Below the pieces are notes generated by a model, which was not told the DNA's origin, did not search any database, and saw only the letters and a list, made by a program, of their open reading frames with translations. Of a stretch of DNA of 64,000 nucleotides, positions 35,799 through 48,114 are shown piece after piece; position 1 is the stretch's first letter; the number at the start of each line of letters is the position of its first letter. This DNA comes from Pterois miles (lineage: Eukaryota; Chordata; Actinopteri; Perciformes; Scorpaenidae): positions 950,001 through 1,014,000 of the forward strand of contig CAMQGK010000334.1 in the NCBI GenBank assembly GCA_947000775.1, given 5' to 3'. The translations under genes and the position numbers were made by a program.

Positions 35799-37637
35799 CT
35801 GAGAGAGGGGGAAAGAGGAGGAGGGTGGTGGAAGGGATAGGAGGAGGAATGAGCAGGAGTCAGAGAGGGAGTGAATAAGGAGGGAATAATAACAGAATGA
35901 GGAAACAAATCAATATCAACAACTCAATCATTTATAGTTGCAGAAGACCTACAGCGAACATTTTTGCCAAGAAAAATAGAAACAACAGAAACACCAAAAC
36001 CTTGGCTGGACACCACTCCATAAAAGTCCCTGTAAAATTAAATATCTAACTCAAGCTTTTTGAAGTGATTTTAGTCTTGTTTTATATGCTCTACTTTTCC
36101 CATTATCACCACACTGAGCAGTGAAAAACCACATCTACATCATCTGCAAAAACAGTTATCAGACACAGCAGATGGCAGGAGGGACGAGTAAAAAACGTGT
36201 TTGTGTGTGCTTGTTGTGTGCATACATGTGTGTTTGCACATACTCTGCATGCCCTTGCAAAACCTTGGGGGAGGAATCATTGCTAATTTTAGCCCTAGGA
36301 GGCAATCTCTCTCTCCCTCTCCATCCATGGATCTCCATTCATCCTCTGCGAGTTCACGGGGTCGTGCAGTGATGAGATGAGAACTGACGTTTAGCGTCCC
36401 TGGTGGAGGTAACACTGCCACCAACCGAGACAGCCTTTGCTGTCTTTGAATATGTGCGCGGTGATTATCTGTGTTCGTGTGTGCTTGAGTGCGTCTCGTG
36501 TGCACAGGCCAGTTTGTGTGTATGTGTGCGTATATTTTCAGGAGATTGTTTTTAAGCCTTCTGATCACGGAAAACACCGTTGATTCTGTTTCATTTGCAC
36601 ATGGCGGCCCATTTGGCAGGATGGATGCGACTCTACTTCTTAACATACATAAATAAGCCATCACGCATTCTTTATAGTAGTGAGCGTAATATTATAGGTA
36701 CCACCGGTTCATTGACTAATCTCAATGGATTTCATTAGAATGTAATTAACGTTCATTAAGGCTGGTGAGTCCTCTTGGGACGTGATCAATGGTGATTAGA
36801 GGTAGTATTATACAGGCTGCATTGGTATAGCTGTACTCATCTGCATTCATTAGGCTGATATATGGCTCTCGCACCACATGCACAAATATGCATTTGCTTC
36901 TGAAATCAAATTGATGAGATGTCAAATAGTTAAAAAAAGGTATTCCCTTGTCTGTCACAAATACTGTGAGAAAACAGAGCTCTGGATCTACAATTCATTT
37001 TATTTATTTGAAAAAAACAGAAGACAAAACAGAAGAAAGGGCTGTTTATGCCTTGAAGAGGAACTGACATCATTTAGGTTTGACCTTGTACGTTGTGCTC
37101 TGACATACCTACTTTCTTAACAGTACAAGTATGGAGTCTATTTGCTGGTTTTTGGGGGTAAAACGTGGCAAAAATCCCAAACAGCTGCTTACATAAAACC
37201 CCTGAAGGGAACTGAATTACAAAGCCAACAAAAAAAAGAGGCATGACAGAGAGAAAATGCTGAAAATTGCTAAAAAGGCAGATCTGTGGGCCAAAAAAGA
37301 ATTAAGATTCACAGTGGGCAGTCAAGGGCATGCAAAGAAACATCAGCGGGCAAGAATTACCCAGAGCGCCCCACTCAAAGGATCACACTCAAACAAATAT
37401 AGATGCACCAATGTACAGGAACACAAACACACACGCTAAAACTTAAAAGAACAAGATTATTTTTTGAGATTCGTCCTCTCAACAGGCATATGTCCATCTT
37501 TCTTCCTTTGGCACATTAAATTTGCCAGTTCGTCTCTGCCTCTCCGGGGATAAATTTAACCGACACCCAGCGTGACTTTCTGTGGTGGCGTGCTCTCAAA
37601 GCTGTTAGCCTTTTAACAGTTGAAACTGAATGAATGT

Positions 37638-37639
<2 letters not shown>

Positions 37640-37689
<50 letters not shown>
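37640..37689 (+). repeat. (CA)25 microsatellite
   Basis: A pure CA run. It reads as (UG)n in the grid2 pre-mRNA. Confidence 0.98.
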
Positions 37690-37690
<1 letters not shown>

Positions 37691-37825
37691 CGGATCACAC
37701 ATGCTCTCGAGTGCAGTGCATCAACACACACGGGGGTTTCACTTCTCCCATAACTTCCTTGAGCCCACTAACAGTAAACCTTTCATGGGCTCAATACATT
37801 AAAATAAGACCAAAACATATAATAT

Positions 37826-38750
37826 AGGGCTGCACAGTTATATCACAGTTATTTTGATCAATATTGAGACCATGATTATTCCTAGATTTTAGGGTGAAAA
37901 TATTTGTATTAGAAATTCACATTTATATAAAAAAAAGCATTGTTTTCACTTCAATGTTGTGCAAACTTTCAACTGTCAAAATGTTTATTGTCAATATATT
38001 GTAAAAACACAATTCAATTCAGTAAGGAAATACATAATTTGATTTTTTTTACTGATAAAAAAAAAAATCTTGGAATTCTTACATACAATCTACTTGTATA
38101 TTATTAGCTGCTTAGAGCCGGTCATATTTCTATAATGTCTATTTTATATTGCTGTGAAAACATCTTCACACAACTTCAACAATTGTAGTTATTCAAATTT
38201 GTCTGCAAAAACTCTGTTTTACAAGATCACATTTGAACGCACCATGACAGCATTATAATCTACCATTGCCCAATACTCATTTTACTGAGCAGAACTTGAA
38301 CGCACCATAACGGAGTTGTGTAGTGTGTAGCTCTGTGTTGTGGGCACACCATCTGGCATCACTCTGATCAGCACCATGAGAATGAATTACAATCTAATCA
38401 GTGTCGGATTACGTTAGTTGTTCTGTTGGACTTGCAGTTGTGACAAATTACAGCTTCATGACCGAGCCGATGTAAAACCTTCATGTGGTGGCTGCATGTG
38501 TGTTTCGGCAAAAAATCGGATACAAGAGGAGCAGAGTCAGACTAGTGGGGACTCGTCAAACTGTAGCGTTACAAACTGATGAAGCCACTTGGAAGGGGCA
38601 AAATGTCTTCAGAGACAAATCTAAGTCCAGTTGATTTTGATTCAATTGTTTGCCAGAAAGCGGAGCACACATTTCAACGTCAATACTGCAGTCTATCATG
38701 TTCATTTAATTGTAGGAAGCCAAAGTCGTGATAGCGATTAATATCCGATT
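37826..38750 (+). mobile_element. Probable decayed hAT-like element
   Basis: The left end TAGGGCTGCACAGTTATATC, followed by ATTTTGATCAATATTGAGAC, has the form of hAT ends I recall. Near 38715-38745, AGCCAAAGTCGTGATAGCGA then TTAATATCCGAT resembles the other end but lacks the terminal CAGCCCTA. The right boundary is truncated or mutated, so the limits are approximate. Confidence 0.45.
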
Positions 38751-39794
38751 TGAACTCTGGTTTAGTATAATCTGGTTTATAAAAAGTAAACCTAAAATAA
38801 ATTTTAAAACAAACATGGAACAATCACGGCTGATTGACTTATTAACAGCTTGAGAAAATCTATCACACTCCCTAAGCAACATATCCGCCTAGTTTTCAAT
38901 GACACATTCAATCAGTGCTAATAAACATTTGAGCAAATGTAGCACTATTGTTAATCCATTCTCATCAATCAAAATCTCCCTTGAAGCAGAACAATCATTT
39001 ACAAAATCATTCAGTCCTGAGGATGATTTAGTGGCCCCCAAATATGTGCAAAAAGTCCAGCTACCTGTAACCAGAAGCTTTGGGAAAGTTGTAACCCTAA
39101 AACACCCTGCAGCTCATATATGGAGTGAATCATGAGTTGTTTACTCTGTAAACTTCGAGTTTTATCTGTTTTAGTCTGCAGGCAACCCCGTCAACCTCAA
39201 CCCATCGCCTCTCTCCCCTTCCCTCTATTCCCCTGAGGGCTCCAAATCCTCGTCTTTAGTGTTTTACTTGAAAATGAAGGAAAAGAAAAAGCAAAACTCC
39301 CTCATCCTCAATTGTTCTTGCCACTTCTACCCTGACCCCTATACTTTGTTCTCTCCCTTTCTCTCCCCCAACCCTCCCCTACATCTCCCCTAGCGACACT
39401 GAATCTTTGCCTCTTTCTCTTTATCTGCAGATGAGGGGAAAAAGGATAGTTTTATTTATTCTTCAACATGTATTGCTCCTCCTACTCCTCTTCTCACCCT
39501 CGCAGATCCTTCCCGTTCTCCCCCTTTCAATGAGAACACTAAATCCCTCTGTTTTGCTTGTTCAAAGTTGGGAAACAAATCTGGAGAAAGCTTGTTGTTT
39601 TGTTTGGCCTCTCTTCTCTCTCCACCACCTTTGGCAATTTCACACAACAGCCCCTAAATGTCTTTGAATCTTCTTAGTCGCCCTCTTGTTTCTGTACTTT
39701 CCGCCCCAAGATTATGGTACTTTCATTAGTCTAAAATTGAATGAGCCAGTGTCCGCATTTTCTCCACAACTGTTCAACTGATCAACTTCACACT

Positions 39795-40013
39795 TGACAG
39801 GTGTATTGCCGAGGACCCAAGGAAGTGCAGTGTTGAGTGCGAGCTCTTGAGATCTCGACACATTTATAAGTAGTAGTGCATTGGGTATGCTGTGCATAGC
39901 TCGCTTTCTATCAGTGTTGCACTTAAATGATACGTATACACAAACATTGCTAGGGATGCACCTATGTCATGGCAGGTGTATTGTTCAGGACCCAAGGAAG
40001 TGCAGTGTGAAGT
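39795..40013 (+). repeat. Two direct units of a dispersed repeat
   Basis: Unit 1 (39795-39838, GACAGGTGTATTGCCGAGGA then CCCAAGGAAGTGCAGTGTTG) and unit 2 (39971-40013, GGCAGGTGTATTGTTCAGGA then CCCAAGGAAGTGCAGTGTGA) are nearly identical over 43 bp, about 176 bp apart. Both are followed by a CTCGA(C/G)A-containing stretch. Confidence 0.8.
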
Positions 40014-42252
40014 CGTTTGGATGAGCGGTTCTCGAGAAAGCTGCAAGCAGCAATACGGGAAGCCAAACTATGGGATCGACAATCCTGAACGACAAAGGGA
40101 ATGAACCCGATGATGGTGTGAGTTGTAAATGTGTCCAAAGGTTATTCTGGGCTAATACAGATGGAGAGGAGGGATAGAGCAAAATTAACTATAGTAAGAT
40201 GAGAGAAGAGTATGACAAACACATGAAATGTTACGTACTAGATAACAAGAGAGAACCATCGACACAAGTGCGTGCAGTGAAACTGTGCAGTATATGCAGA
40301 CTATGCAGAAAAAATACACAACTCTCTATCATGGCTGTTAAAAAACAGTCTTCAAATGAACTGCGAAAGCAAATGGATGACAAAGTTGTGATCAAAAAGT
40401 CCCTGATTCAGATCCCTCGACCATGTAGGGACATCTGGATGGGAGAAGTGCCTTAAACAAGACATAAAACATATCCAACAGCTCCAGGAGAGCCGCTTAG
40501 CAACAACAATCTTAGATGGCTGCAATCATACTGGGCAACTTCCAGCTGTGTACAGAGTGTGCACAGCTGTTAACTCGTTCTTCCCATGTAAGTATTGTAG
40601 CAGTAAATAAGACTGGTCTTTAGCTTAGCGAAAACTGCAGCCTACAATTTCTGTCATTTTGTGTCTTCAGCATGTTTCCAAGAACAATGACATTGACCAG
40701 CACACATTTTTGGAGAGTACAGTGGGTTTTGATAGGGCTTCGTAAATGATTGCAGAATGGTCTCAAACTGCAGACGACCATATAATCCTTCAATCATATT
40801 CAAAGCATGAAAATCCCCAAAATCTCAGTTACATGGCTTTGGATATCAGGCCGTGATATGTTAAGAGCCACAATGACAGAAAAGCCTAATCTCATCTCAT
40901 CTCATTACCATTCACTTGTTCCCTTGAGAGACAAAAAGGCAGAAATGACTGCGGAGAAAGAAAATAACGAAGAAGAAAAAAAAGAGTATGAACAGCAGTA
41001 GAGAAGATCAAGATTGATAGCATGAGAGAAAATGAAAGACTACGAAGAGATTCAGAACGAGTAAGGTCAATAGTGGAGTTATCCTCCAAACTTAAGAAAA
41101 AGACAGAAAAAGAGAAACCATGAGTGTCCCTTATTATTTCTGCTCCTCCTCATCTTCATCCCCCCAGCCTGAGCAGAACGAAGGAGATAGCGAGAGGAAG
41201 GATGATCAATTATGAACTGTGAACTCCCCCTCAGTGGGGCTGTCTGACTGCTGGCTGTAGATAAAGCAGAGTTATGACAACCATACAGTACCCCCTCATC
41301 CATAATAAACCACAGGGAGGGAGAGTACTTTTACACATAGGAATATTCATTCTCCAAAGAACCAGTACTAGAGGACATTACATACCACATACTACTGTAA
41401 CCGCTCATCCATTTGAAATAGTCCGCTAGAGGACTCCACATAACCTATCATGGGAATATTGTGTCTACATCCAAACTAAATCTTGATAAACACAATAAGA
41501 GGCTTTTCTTTAAATTATTTGAAGGGAAAAAGGGAAAGGAAAAGGGAAAGATGGAGCCCCATCATGCATGACTTCCTCATGAATGCCTTAACCGGCTTAG
41601 CACAAACATTCATAATCTAACTTCTCGTGCTTGTTTTTTTTTTTTTTTTTTTTATAAACATCCCATTGTTCAATTTATCCAGAACCACAGCTAGTTTGCA
41701 ATGATGCTGATGCATATTTTTAGCTACGAGCAAATTAAACTGAAAAAGTTAATTATGAACGGGTTACAAATTTTGATATGCCTGAAAGAAATGATTATTA
41801 TCTTTGGGGAATCTGGGGAAAACATAATGTGAAATGTTTTACAGTATGTGCGAAGGTTTAGCTCTTCACTCGGATCTTAAGCAGAACAACGCAGTAATGA
41901 CAGTTTATAGTTGATTGGTTATCACTTAAGATAAGTACATATCCTGATGTATGTAAAAATACTCTGCTATGATTAATATTTTGTTTCATATGGTTTCCCC
42001 ACATTAAAAGTGAAACAGAACAACAACAAAAAACCTCTCTGGAAGTACATCTACACTTCTCCCGCATTGTGAAACTCTGAATCTGGCCTCGCCCCGCTCA
42101 CCACTGCTCATGCTAGGCTGAGCAGTCCGCATCAAGATGGCAGCACGGTGCTCCGCAACCAGCTCACAATCGGTCGCGAGTTTCAGCGCCTGCTCTATTT
42201 TCTCAGTTAGAGGAAACATTGCAGAGGTTCAGCCATATATTATCAGCCATAT

Positions 42253-42309
42253 TGTAAATTTCCCCACTGTGGGACTAATAAAGGAATATCTTATCTTATC
42301 TTATCTTAT
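42253..42309 (+). repeat. SINE 3' tail with (TTATC)n
   Basis: TTTCCCCACTGTGGGACTAA then TAAAGGAATATC, ending in four TTATC units. The same 3' end is seen at 12558-12604 and inverted at 60153-60202. The SINE body upstream (about 42040-42250) is too diverged for me to align confidently. Confidence 0.75.
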
Positions 42310-43631
42310 ACATTTTTGACTCAGATGAGGAGCCTGTTGTGCACCAAAATCGGTGAATATCAAACGTATCATAATGGTAAGTGTATTTAGCATCTTTTAT
42401 TTGTTTATGTTGTTTGTCATATCATCAGTAGTTGTGAAACACACAATAATATCTAGTGGGATTTTTTTGGTAGAGTATGGTTTACATCCAAAAAAGGCAC
42501 ACTACCATGTTTGCAAGTTGTCAAAATTTTCGTATGCTAATGCCGACTCTCAACCTCTGTACTGACAAGTCTGCTCTGTGCTGGAGATTTCAGGTTTCTT
42601 TGCCAGCGTTGTGTGGAAAACTGTTTCCCTATTCCCTTTCTTGACCAGGGTACTTTTGAATGTATAATTTGAGTGTATAAACATCTCCCCCTTCAGTAGA
42701 GGAATGTGAAAACACTAGTGGCAAACTTTGCACAGATACAAGTCAGTATAGTCGCGGTCAGATATTTTAGGAGACATAAACTTTAGAATAAATCATGTTT
42801 AGGTGGAGGGGATCTTTAAGCTCTCTTTGCTCCACCATCTCCTCTCTTTTCCTTCCCCTCTTCATTGCCCATGTATTCACCTCTCTTTTTTTTTTCAATT
42901 CTCTCTCCTCTCAAAACTATTTTGGCAAAATAACCTATAATCCTACTAAAAAATTATTAGGGTGAAAGCAGCTGGGCTGAATATCAGTGACTAGCTATCT
43001 AAAATCAAATTTTAGTTACTAATTTTTGCAGGTTGTCACCTCATCCAGCTATCACAAGTGTAGCCCATAACTCTACTTAGCAACTTAGTTAGCATTTGAA
43101 GCAGGTACCTGTATATTCTGGGTAATGAAACGTGGGTGGAGGTATCTGAACGCCAACTGGAATGTCTATATTTTCATAAAATGCCACAGCATGTGTGCAG
43201 ACAGTACGAGAGGGAAGAGACGTAAGCGAATTTAGCCTTTCTGCCCAATGTGGTCTCCCCCCATCATACTCACTGTGGTCGACCGGTTCTCGCTGTATTT
43301 TAAATGACGACTCAAATTGTAGTGTGACATTTGCTTGAGAAGCAAGACAGCATGAGACAGAGGCTGACAGCATCATGCCAAAAGCTCATAAAGCTCCCTG
43401 GAAGTTGTCAACATTTTAGTGCAACAAGGCTAAAGTATTTAATGTGTCAAAACTGTGGGATATTTGAAACTGTGAGTGTAAAGTACTAGTTTATCTCACT
43501 TAATAACACTGCCAGCTTTGACTGTCCCGAATGGTCAGCTGCAATTCTCTTTCTGCAATGAGCCAACAAGTGATGACCAGACTGTATCACATGGAAGCCA
43601 CAAGCCAATTGACAAACTCTTTCAATAAATC

Positions 43632-43963
43632 TAAGGGTGCTGTCATGAGCCATAGTCCATTTGGTTATTTATTCCCAATCAGAGTTAAATTGATACTTTT
43701 AGACTTGGCACTGACAGGTGAGAGCTCTCCCACTCATATTAACATGTCGTTTATCTCTGACCATCTCAACAAATGCCTATCATGGCAGCCTGTGTGTTGG
43801 TTCGCGTGGAAACAGACCGAATCCAGCTCTCGCAAGCAGCCGCGGTCTAGTTGTTTTGGTTACTGCATTCACAACCGCCCAGATTAACTGCTACAGAGGT
43901 TGTGCCGCACCAGAGATTGATTTAAAAGGATTAAATGTTGGCTTGTGAAAGCACCCTAAAATA
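43632..43963 (+). mobile_element. Small TIR element (TAGGGTGCTTTCAC-type ends)
   Basis: The left end TAAGGGTGCTGTCATGAGCC pairs with the right end GGCTTGTGAAAGCACCCTA, matching over about 19 bp with four mismatches or indels. The length is about 330 bp and it is non-coding. The flanking 8-mers do not match convincingly. A related end, TTAGGGTGCTTTCACACC, is present at 58914-58931. Confidence 0.6.
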
Positions 43964-45181
43964 ACTACAATCATCACTTGACATTGATGTGTGAAGTCGG
44001 AAAACCTCATATGAATTATGAAAGAAATACAGAAATATGCAGACGGTGCCATTCACATCTGCTGGCTTTTTATTCATCTTGCATGTTTCTTTGTTTTTTA
44101 ATGTATTACTATAGTGACAGTAAAGAAATATACAGTAGTGCTGAAACGTGAACAACCGAGGGAGCATTGGGCTTCTGGACCACATTTCACCATTGATTTC
44201 TCAAAGGCAGCATGTACAAAGTGTTACAGGCTGCATGCTGCTAGACATACACGAAGGCTGCTGAATGACATGTTAAGCATCCCAGAAAGCTGAGCGAAGA
44301 GTTGGCTGCTGCCAGGAGGCCTGAAGAGTGTGAGACAATACCAGATGCTTGACAGGATGCAAAGCAGTCTATTAGACAACTAGATGTGAATTCAGCCTAC
44401 CAGGCAGTCAAGTAAATGATAGACTGCTCAGTAGGCTGCTTGACACTGCCATCTGCCTGTGTACGAAGACAGTCTGCCAGAAAAGAGTAAGACCATAGAG
44501 GCTTTTTTTTTTAATAAGTGAGCAGTAAAATCTCTAGTGTTACATTATGAAATGCACATTTGTTTCAATTAGCAGGGGCGACACGTTTAAGTGGCACAAT
44601 AGTCCTTCTGTGAAGTCAGTAACTAATACAGAGTGCTTGTTTTGAACAGATTTATCTACATTTTTACCTCTGAGAAGCCTGCCATCTTCATTAAAGTTCA
44701 GGGGCGAGTCTCAGTCTTCCCCCTTACTCCCTGGAAGCATTAGCATTTGAAAAAAATCCTAAAAAAAACCCCAATCCTGTGAGGTTGTCTGAGGCACTTA
44801 CGTGGATTGTGACAATGAAACTGCAGCCTCTCACACATATCAAATCGGAAAAAATATAAACCCTCATGTAGCAACACTAAGATGCTAAAAGCGAACATCA
44901 GAAAACAATGATTGGCTCTCCCTGCAGCATTAATGGATGTCATGCATACTAACATTTGATTCAAAAAGAAATACTTTCTTTGCATAACTGAGCAAGTAAT
45001 AGGACTGCTGAGCCTTGCAGCATGTGGTATCATTACAGGCTATAACTTGAAAATGGAACAGGAAGCCAGAGAAACTACAGTATACTGAAGGATCTTTTTC
45101 TTTCTTTTTTTTGCACCAAGTTACAGTAAATGTTGTTTTTGCTTGTGTATATAGTTGTGTTTGCACACTTGTTCTTGCTCT

Positions 45182-45214
45182 TGTGTGTGTGTGTGTGTGT
45201 GTGTTGTGTGTGTC
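45182..45214 (+). repeat. Interrupted (GT)n tract
   Basis: GT repeats with TGTTGT and TCG interruptions. Confidence 0.93.
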
Positions 45215-45309
45215 GTGTGCGAATGTGAGGCAGCATGGATGCCCTGCTGTGCCCTACTAGTTCACTGCAATACCCAAGGCTATCAATACACAGTGCATTA
45301 GCTAGCAGA

Positions 45310-45338
45310 ACACACACACACGCACACACACACACACG

Positions 45339-45400
<62 letters not shown>
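45310..45400 (+). repeat. (CA)n microsatellite
   Basis: A CA run of about 91 bp with CG interruptions at 45321 and 45337-45340. It lies 663 bp downstream of the exon A donor in the transcript and reads as (UG)n there. Confidence 0.97.
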
Positions 45401-45403
<3 letters not shown>

Positions 45404-46062
45404 TGCAGCTGATCCTGCTGGTTTTATAACGGCACTTCAAATGACGCAAGATCAAAGATGTGTTCCCATACAACATTAATATAAAAGTACAGCCAATATT
45501 AATGTTTAATTATGTTTTCCTAATGACCAATAGTCACTGATCAGTGAGTGTGAACATAGACTAAAGAAGCATCTCAGGACAAACGCAGCACACTCTGAGG
45601 GAGAGGAGAGTGATTTTGCGGACTGTCAGTGCTTGTCTGCTCTCGTTAATCCAGAGAGCCCTCAATATTTAAGTAGCGATACTGATTTTGAACCGGAATA
45701 TGTGTTCATCTCTTCCAAGGTCACTTTTGGCATCTCTGACAATTTACTGTCTGAATATAGTGGCTTTATCTTCAATAAGTGTTCAGCTTTAAAAGTATAA
45801 CATTCTTACTGTATTGTTTTTGCCGGTGGTGCAGCTGAAGCTAACTAATCTAAACTGTCCTTGGTCATCCACTTTTGTGTTTTATTGGACAAAGTGAACA
45901 AAAGAAGTCAGCAACTTTTTAAGTTCTCCGTCAAACACCCAAGACGCTCGAATGAAGAGATTAGAGTGGCTCTGGACCTTAAAACCATAAATATTCCCAG
46001 GAGAACTGAAACAATAAGGTGAACTGAAGGCATAAATCGTAAATCATTTCCGTGGCACTCAC

Positions 46063-46116
46063 CTCATTAATCAGGATCCAGTGACAATCGAAGGCCACCA
46101 GGTTGGTCTCCACCAC
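46063..46116 (-). CDS. grid2: grid2 internal exon A (amino-terminal domain, 18 codons)
   Basis: This is an internal exon of the delta-2 glutamate receptor GluD2, a postsynaptic receptor at cerebellar parallel fibre-Purkinje cell synapses. Its extracellular amino-terminal domain binds cerebellin-1, which bridges to presynaptic neurexin. Read on the minus strand, the exon follows a TTGCAG acceptor and precedes a GAG|gtgagt donor. It translates as VVETNLVAFDCHWILINE in phase 0 at both ends. I recall the mammalian sequence as identical except for I in place of L at position 15. It corresponds to about residues 246-263. The exon encoding the sequence that ends ..SFITE should lie just upstream in the transcript. 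I could not find it between 46117 and 64000, so it is presumably outside the window. The next exon follows after a 10,264-bp intron. The paralogue grid1 is similar here, so the grid2 call rests mainly on the next two exons. Confidence 0.92.
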
Positions 46117-47448
46117 CTGCAACACAACAAAACACACCATCACATTTAGGATTGAGGGGAAAAACAAGATATTATGCATTTGGTAGAAATAAAGGAAATA
46201 AGTTAAAAGACAGGTAGTCTGTTATTTATGTTTTAAAGAAAAATAAATTCCTAGTTGTCTCCTTTAAAGATATTTTCTGGCTCGGATATTGTAATACATG
46301 GTAACTGAAGTGTGAATATTATGGAAAAGAACATTATGGAAATGTGCAAGGCTGAAACCCAGTGTGAAGTTTGGCATAAGCGATTTGAGAAAACGTGTAT
46401 CGAAGGTGTTCAAGGTATCAGTCAGAAATCTTTTCAAACACATGCAAATATGGCAAAGCTTGCTTGTGTGTCACAGAACACTCACAAACACGTGTCGGAT
46501 GTTGAATCTCAACATTAGAGCTTTTCTCGCTAATTTACACAGATTAGACGGACTTGTGAGTGGACTAACTTCACTCACGTCTCTGCCTCTGTCTCTTAGA
46601 CACACAAACACACATACGCATGCATGCGTGCACTAAATACGCTGCCTCGAAACAGTATGTTTCAGCACAGGGAAAAACAAAACCTTCTCCATTAATTCTT
46701 AATGCTGTAACTTAAATATTTATATGAGTCAACTCTTAACCAGTAACTACACAATTGTTGAACACTGCAACAATAGGCCACTTTGAAATGGTGCTGCCTA
46801 GATGACGGAGAGAGCAACTGCACAAAAAGGGCAAAAACATCTGGAATTCCAAACACGCCCACGGTACATTTGCACATAAATTTCTGTTATAATATCATCA
46901 ATTTCCATTTTTATAGCAGCAGTAGCTTTCTTTGAACTCACTCTCTCTTGTCTCTCTCTCTCTCTGCTTGTTCGAGTGGTCCCTTTTCCCCCTGATACCA
47001 CTGAACTCTGTCTCAATCATTCTCTCTGACGAGCATGAGGACAAGCCTTTCCCCTAAATCCAACACAAATACATAAGTGAAGCGCACATTATGAGAACGC
47101 TGCCTGTTCTCATTGCCAGGACATCAAATACAGCCACTCTGTCACGGCCGTCAGCGTTCCACACCATCGCATAAGGCACCCTTGGGCGTCAGTAGGAGAA
47201 GCACAGAGCTTTCCATTAATTACAATGTAAACATATCCATGTTGACAGCAAATGCTCAGAGAAAGTGCTATGGAGATGTAGTTCAAGTGGCAGTAGGCAG
47301 AATGGTTTTGGCATCATTGGGCAAAAATAAACTTTCAGTATATTGTAAATCTAGCCCATGACAGGAGACTTTGGCTGATTGCAGGTCATTTTGAGGCATG
47401 AAATAGGCATTATATTAACAGAATGTTGAAATATGACTCACTGTTCTG

Positions 47449-47600
47449 TTACTGTAATGCCTATTTCTCTCAAATGTTTTCAGAAACATCTTGTAGTGCT
47501 TGGCATGTCCTCAACTGATCTCAACATGGCATTTTACAGCTAAATGGTACACTACAGGAGTCTGAAAACATTTTATGAGAGAAATAGGCATTACAGTAAA
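47449..47600. repeat. 152-bp foldback element
   Basis: TTACTGTAATGCCTATTTCT with CTCAAATGTTTTCAGA (47449-47484) is mirrored in reverse complement by TCTGAAAACATTTT, ATGAGAGAAATAGGCATTAC and AGTAA (47561-47599). Inner GTAGTG/CACTAC bases extend the pairing, leaving a loop of about 50 bp. A partial relative (TTATTTCTTGCCTCAAATGT) is at 60289-60310. Confidence 0.82.
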
Positions 47601-47601
47601 G

Positions 47602-48088
47602 CCTGGGCCGGACCAGCCATGTGAGGAGGGCATAGCAGCTGTGTTACCTGTTGTGTTTTTCAGCAACAGACCGTGAAAGTGATGGTTTGACAATATATTG
47701 ACATCATATCAGCAACATAACTACACTTTTTATGTCTATATCTCTAGAAAATGTAACGGACATAAAAGAAAAAGTAAAGATTTATTTTAAATCAAGACTT
47801 CCTGCTTTCATTTCAACATAAAACCCCTCATTCATGAACTTATTGAATGAACTTCACTCATGCTTGAATATATAGTATGAGATTTTAATTGTGGATTATT
47901 ATTATTATTATTTACAAATGAGCATGTTTCCTGACCTTTCTCTGTCTAAAATAACTATAAATGACATTTCTAATGAAATAAAATGGCAGTTATGAAAGTC
48001 AGCTAGTGTGAACAAGGAAAGCGTGAATCACGCAGCCATGAGGTAACGCAGCCGCCATGCGCTGTTCATGCAGCTGGTCTGGCCAAGG
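47602..48088 (+). mobile_element. Miniature element with 48-bp TIRs, uninterrupted copy
   Basis: The left terminus 47602-47649 (CCTGGGCCGGACCAGC to GTTACCT) and right terminus 48041-48088 (AGGTAACGCAGCCGCCATGC to GGTCTGGCCAAGG) are imperfect inverted repeats of equal length. The AT-rich interior contains TTGACATCATATCAGCAACA, TGTCTATATCT and TTTCCTGACCTTTCTCTGTC. All of these recur in the second copy at 50318-52298. It abuts the foldback element at 47600. No clear target duplication was found, so the superfamily is unassigned. Confidence 0.8.
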
Positions 48089-48114
48089 TGTAACAGAATA
48101 TTGGTTCATACTTG

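Larger units (their letters stand above)
35799..46062 (-). other. grid2: grid2 intron between exons A and B
   Basis: A complete 10,264-bp intron with GT donor and AG acceptor on the minus strand. It contains CA/GT runs at 37640-37689, 45182-45214 and 45310-45400, a hAT-like remnant (37826-38750), a duplicated repeat unit (39795-40013), a SINE tail (42253-42309) and a small TIR element (43632-43963). No other exon is recognised in it. The stretches 35900-37600, 40100-42200, 42400-43600 and 44000-45150 show no gene that I can support. Confidence 0.88.

Noticed and set aside
36140..36664. 174-codon minus-strand open frame, the longest in the window
   Set aside because: Its composition is dominated by histidine/threonine-rich stretches from degraded CA-type repeats. 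It has no recognisable domain, no splice context and no family resemblance. It lies inside a grid2 intron and is most likely a chance frame.
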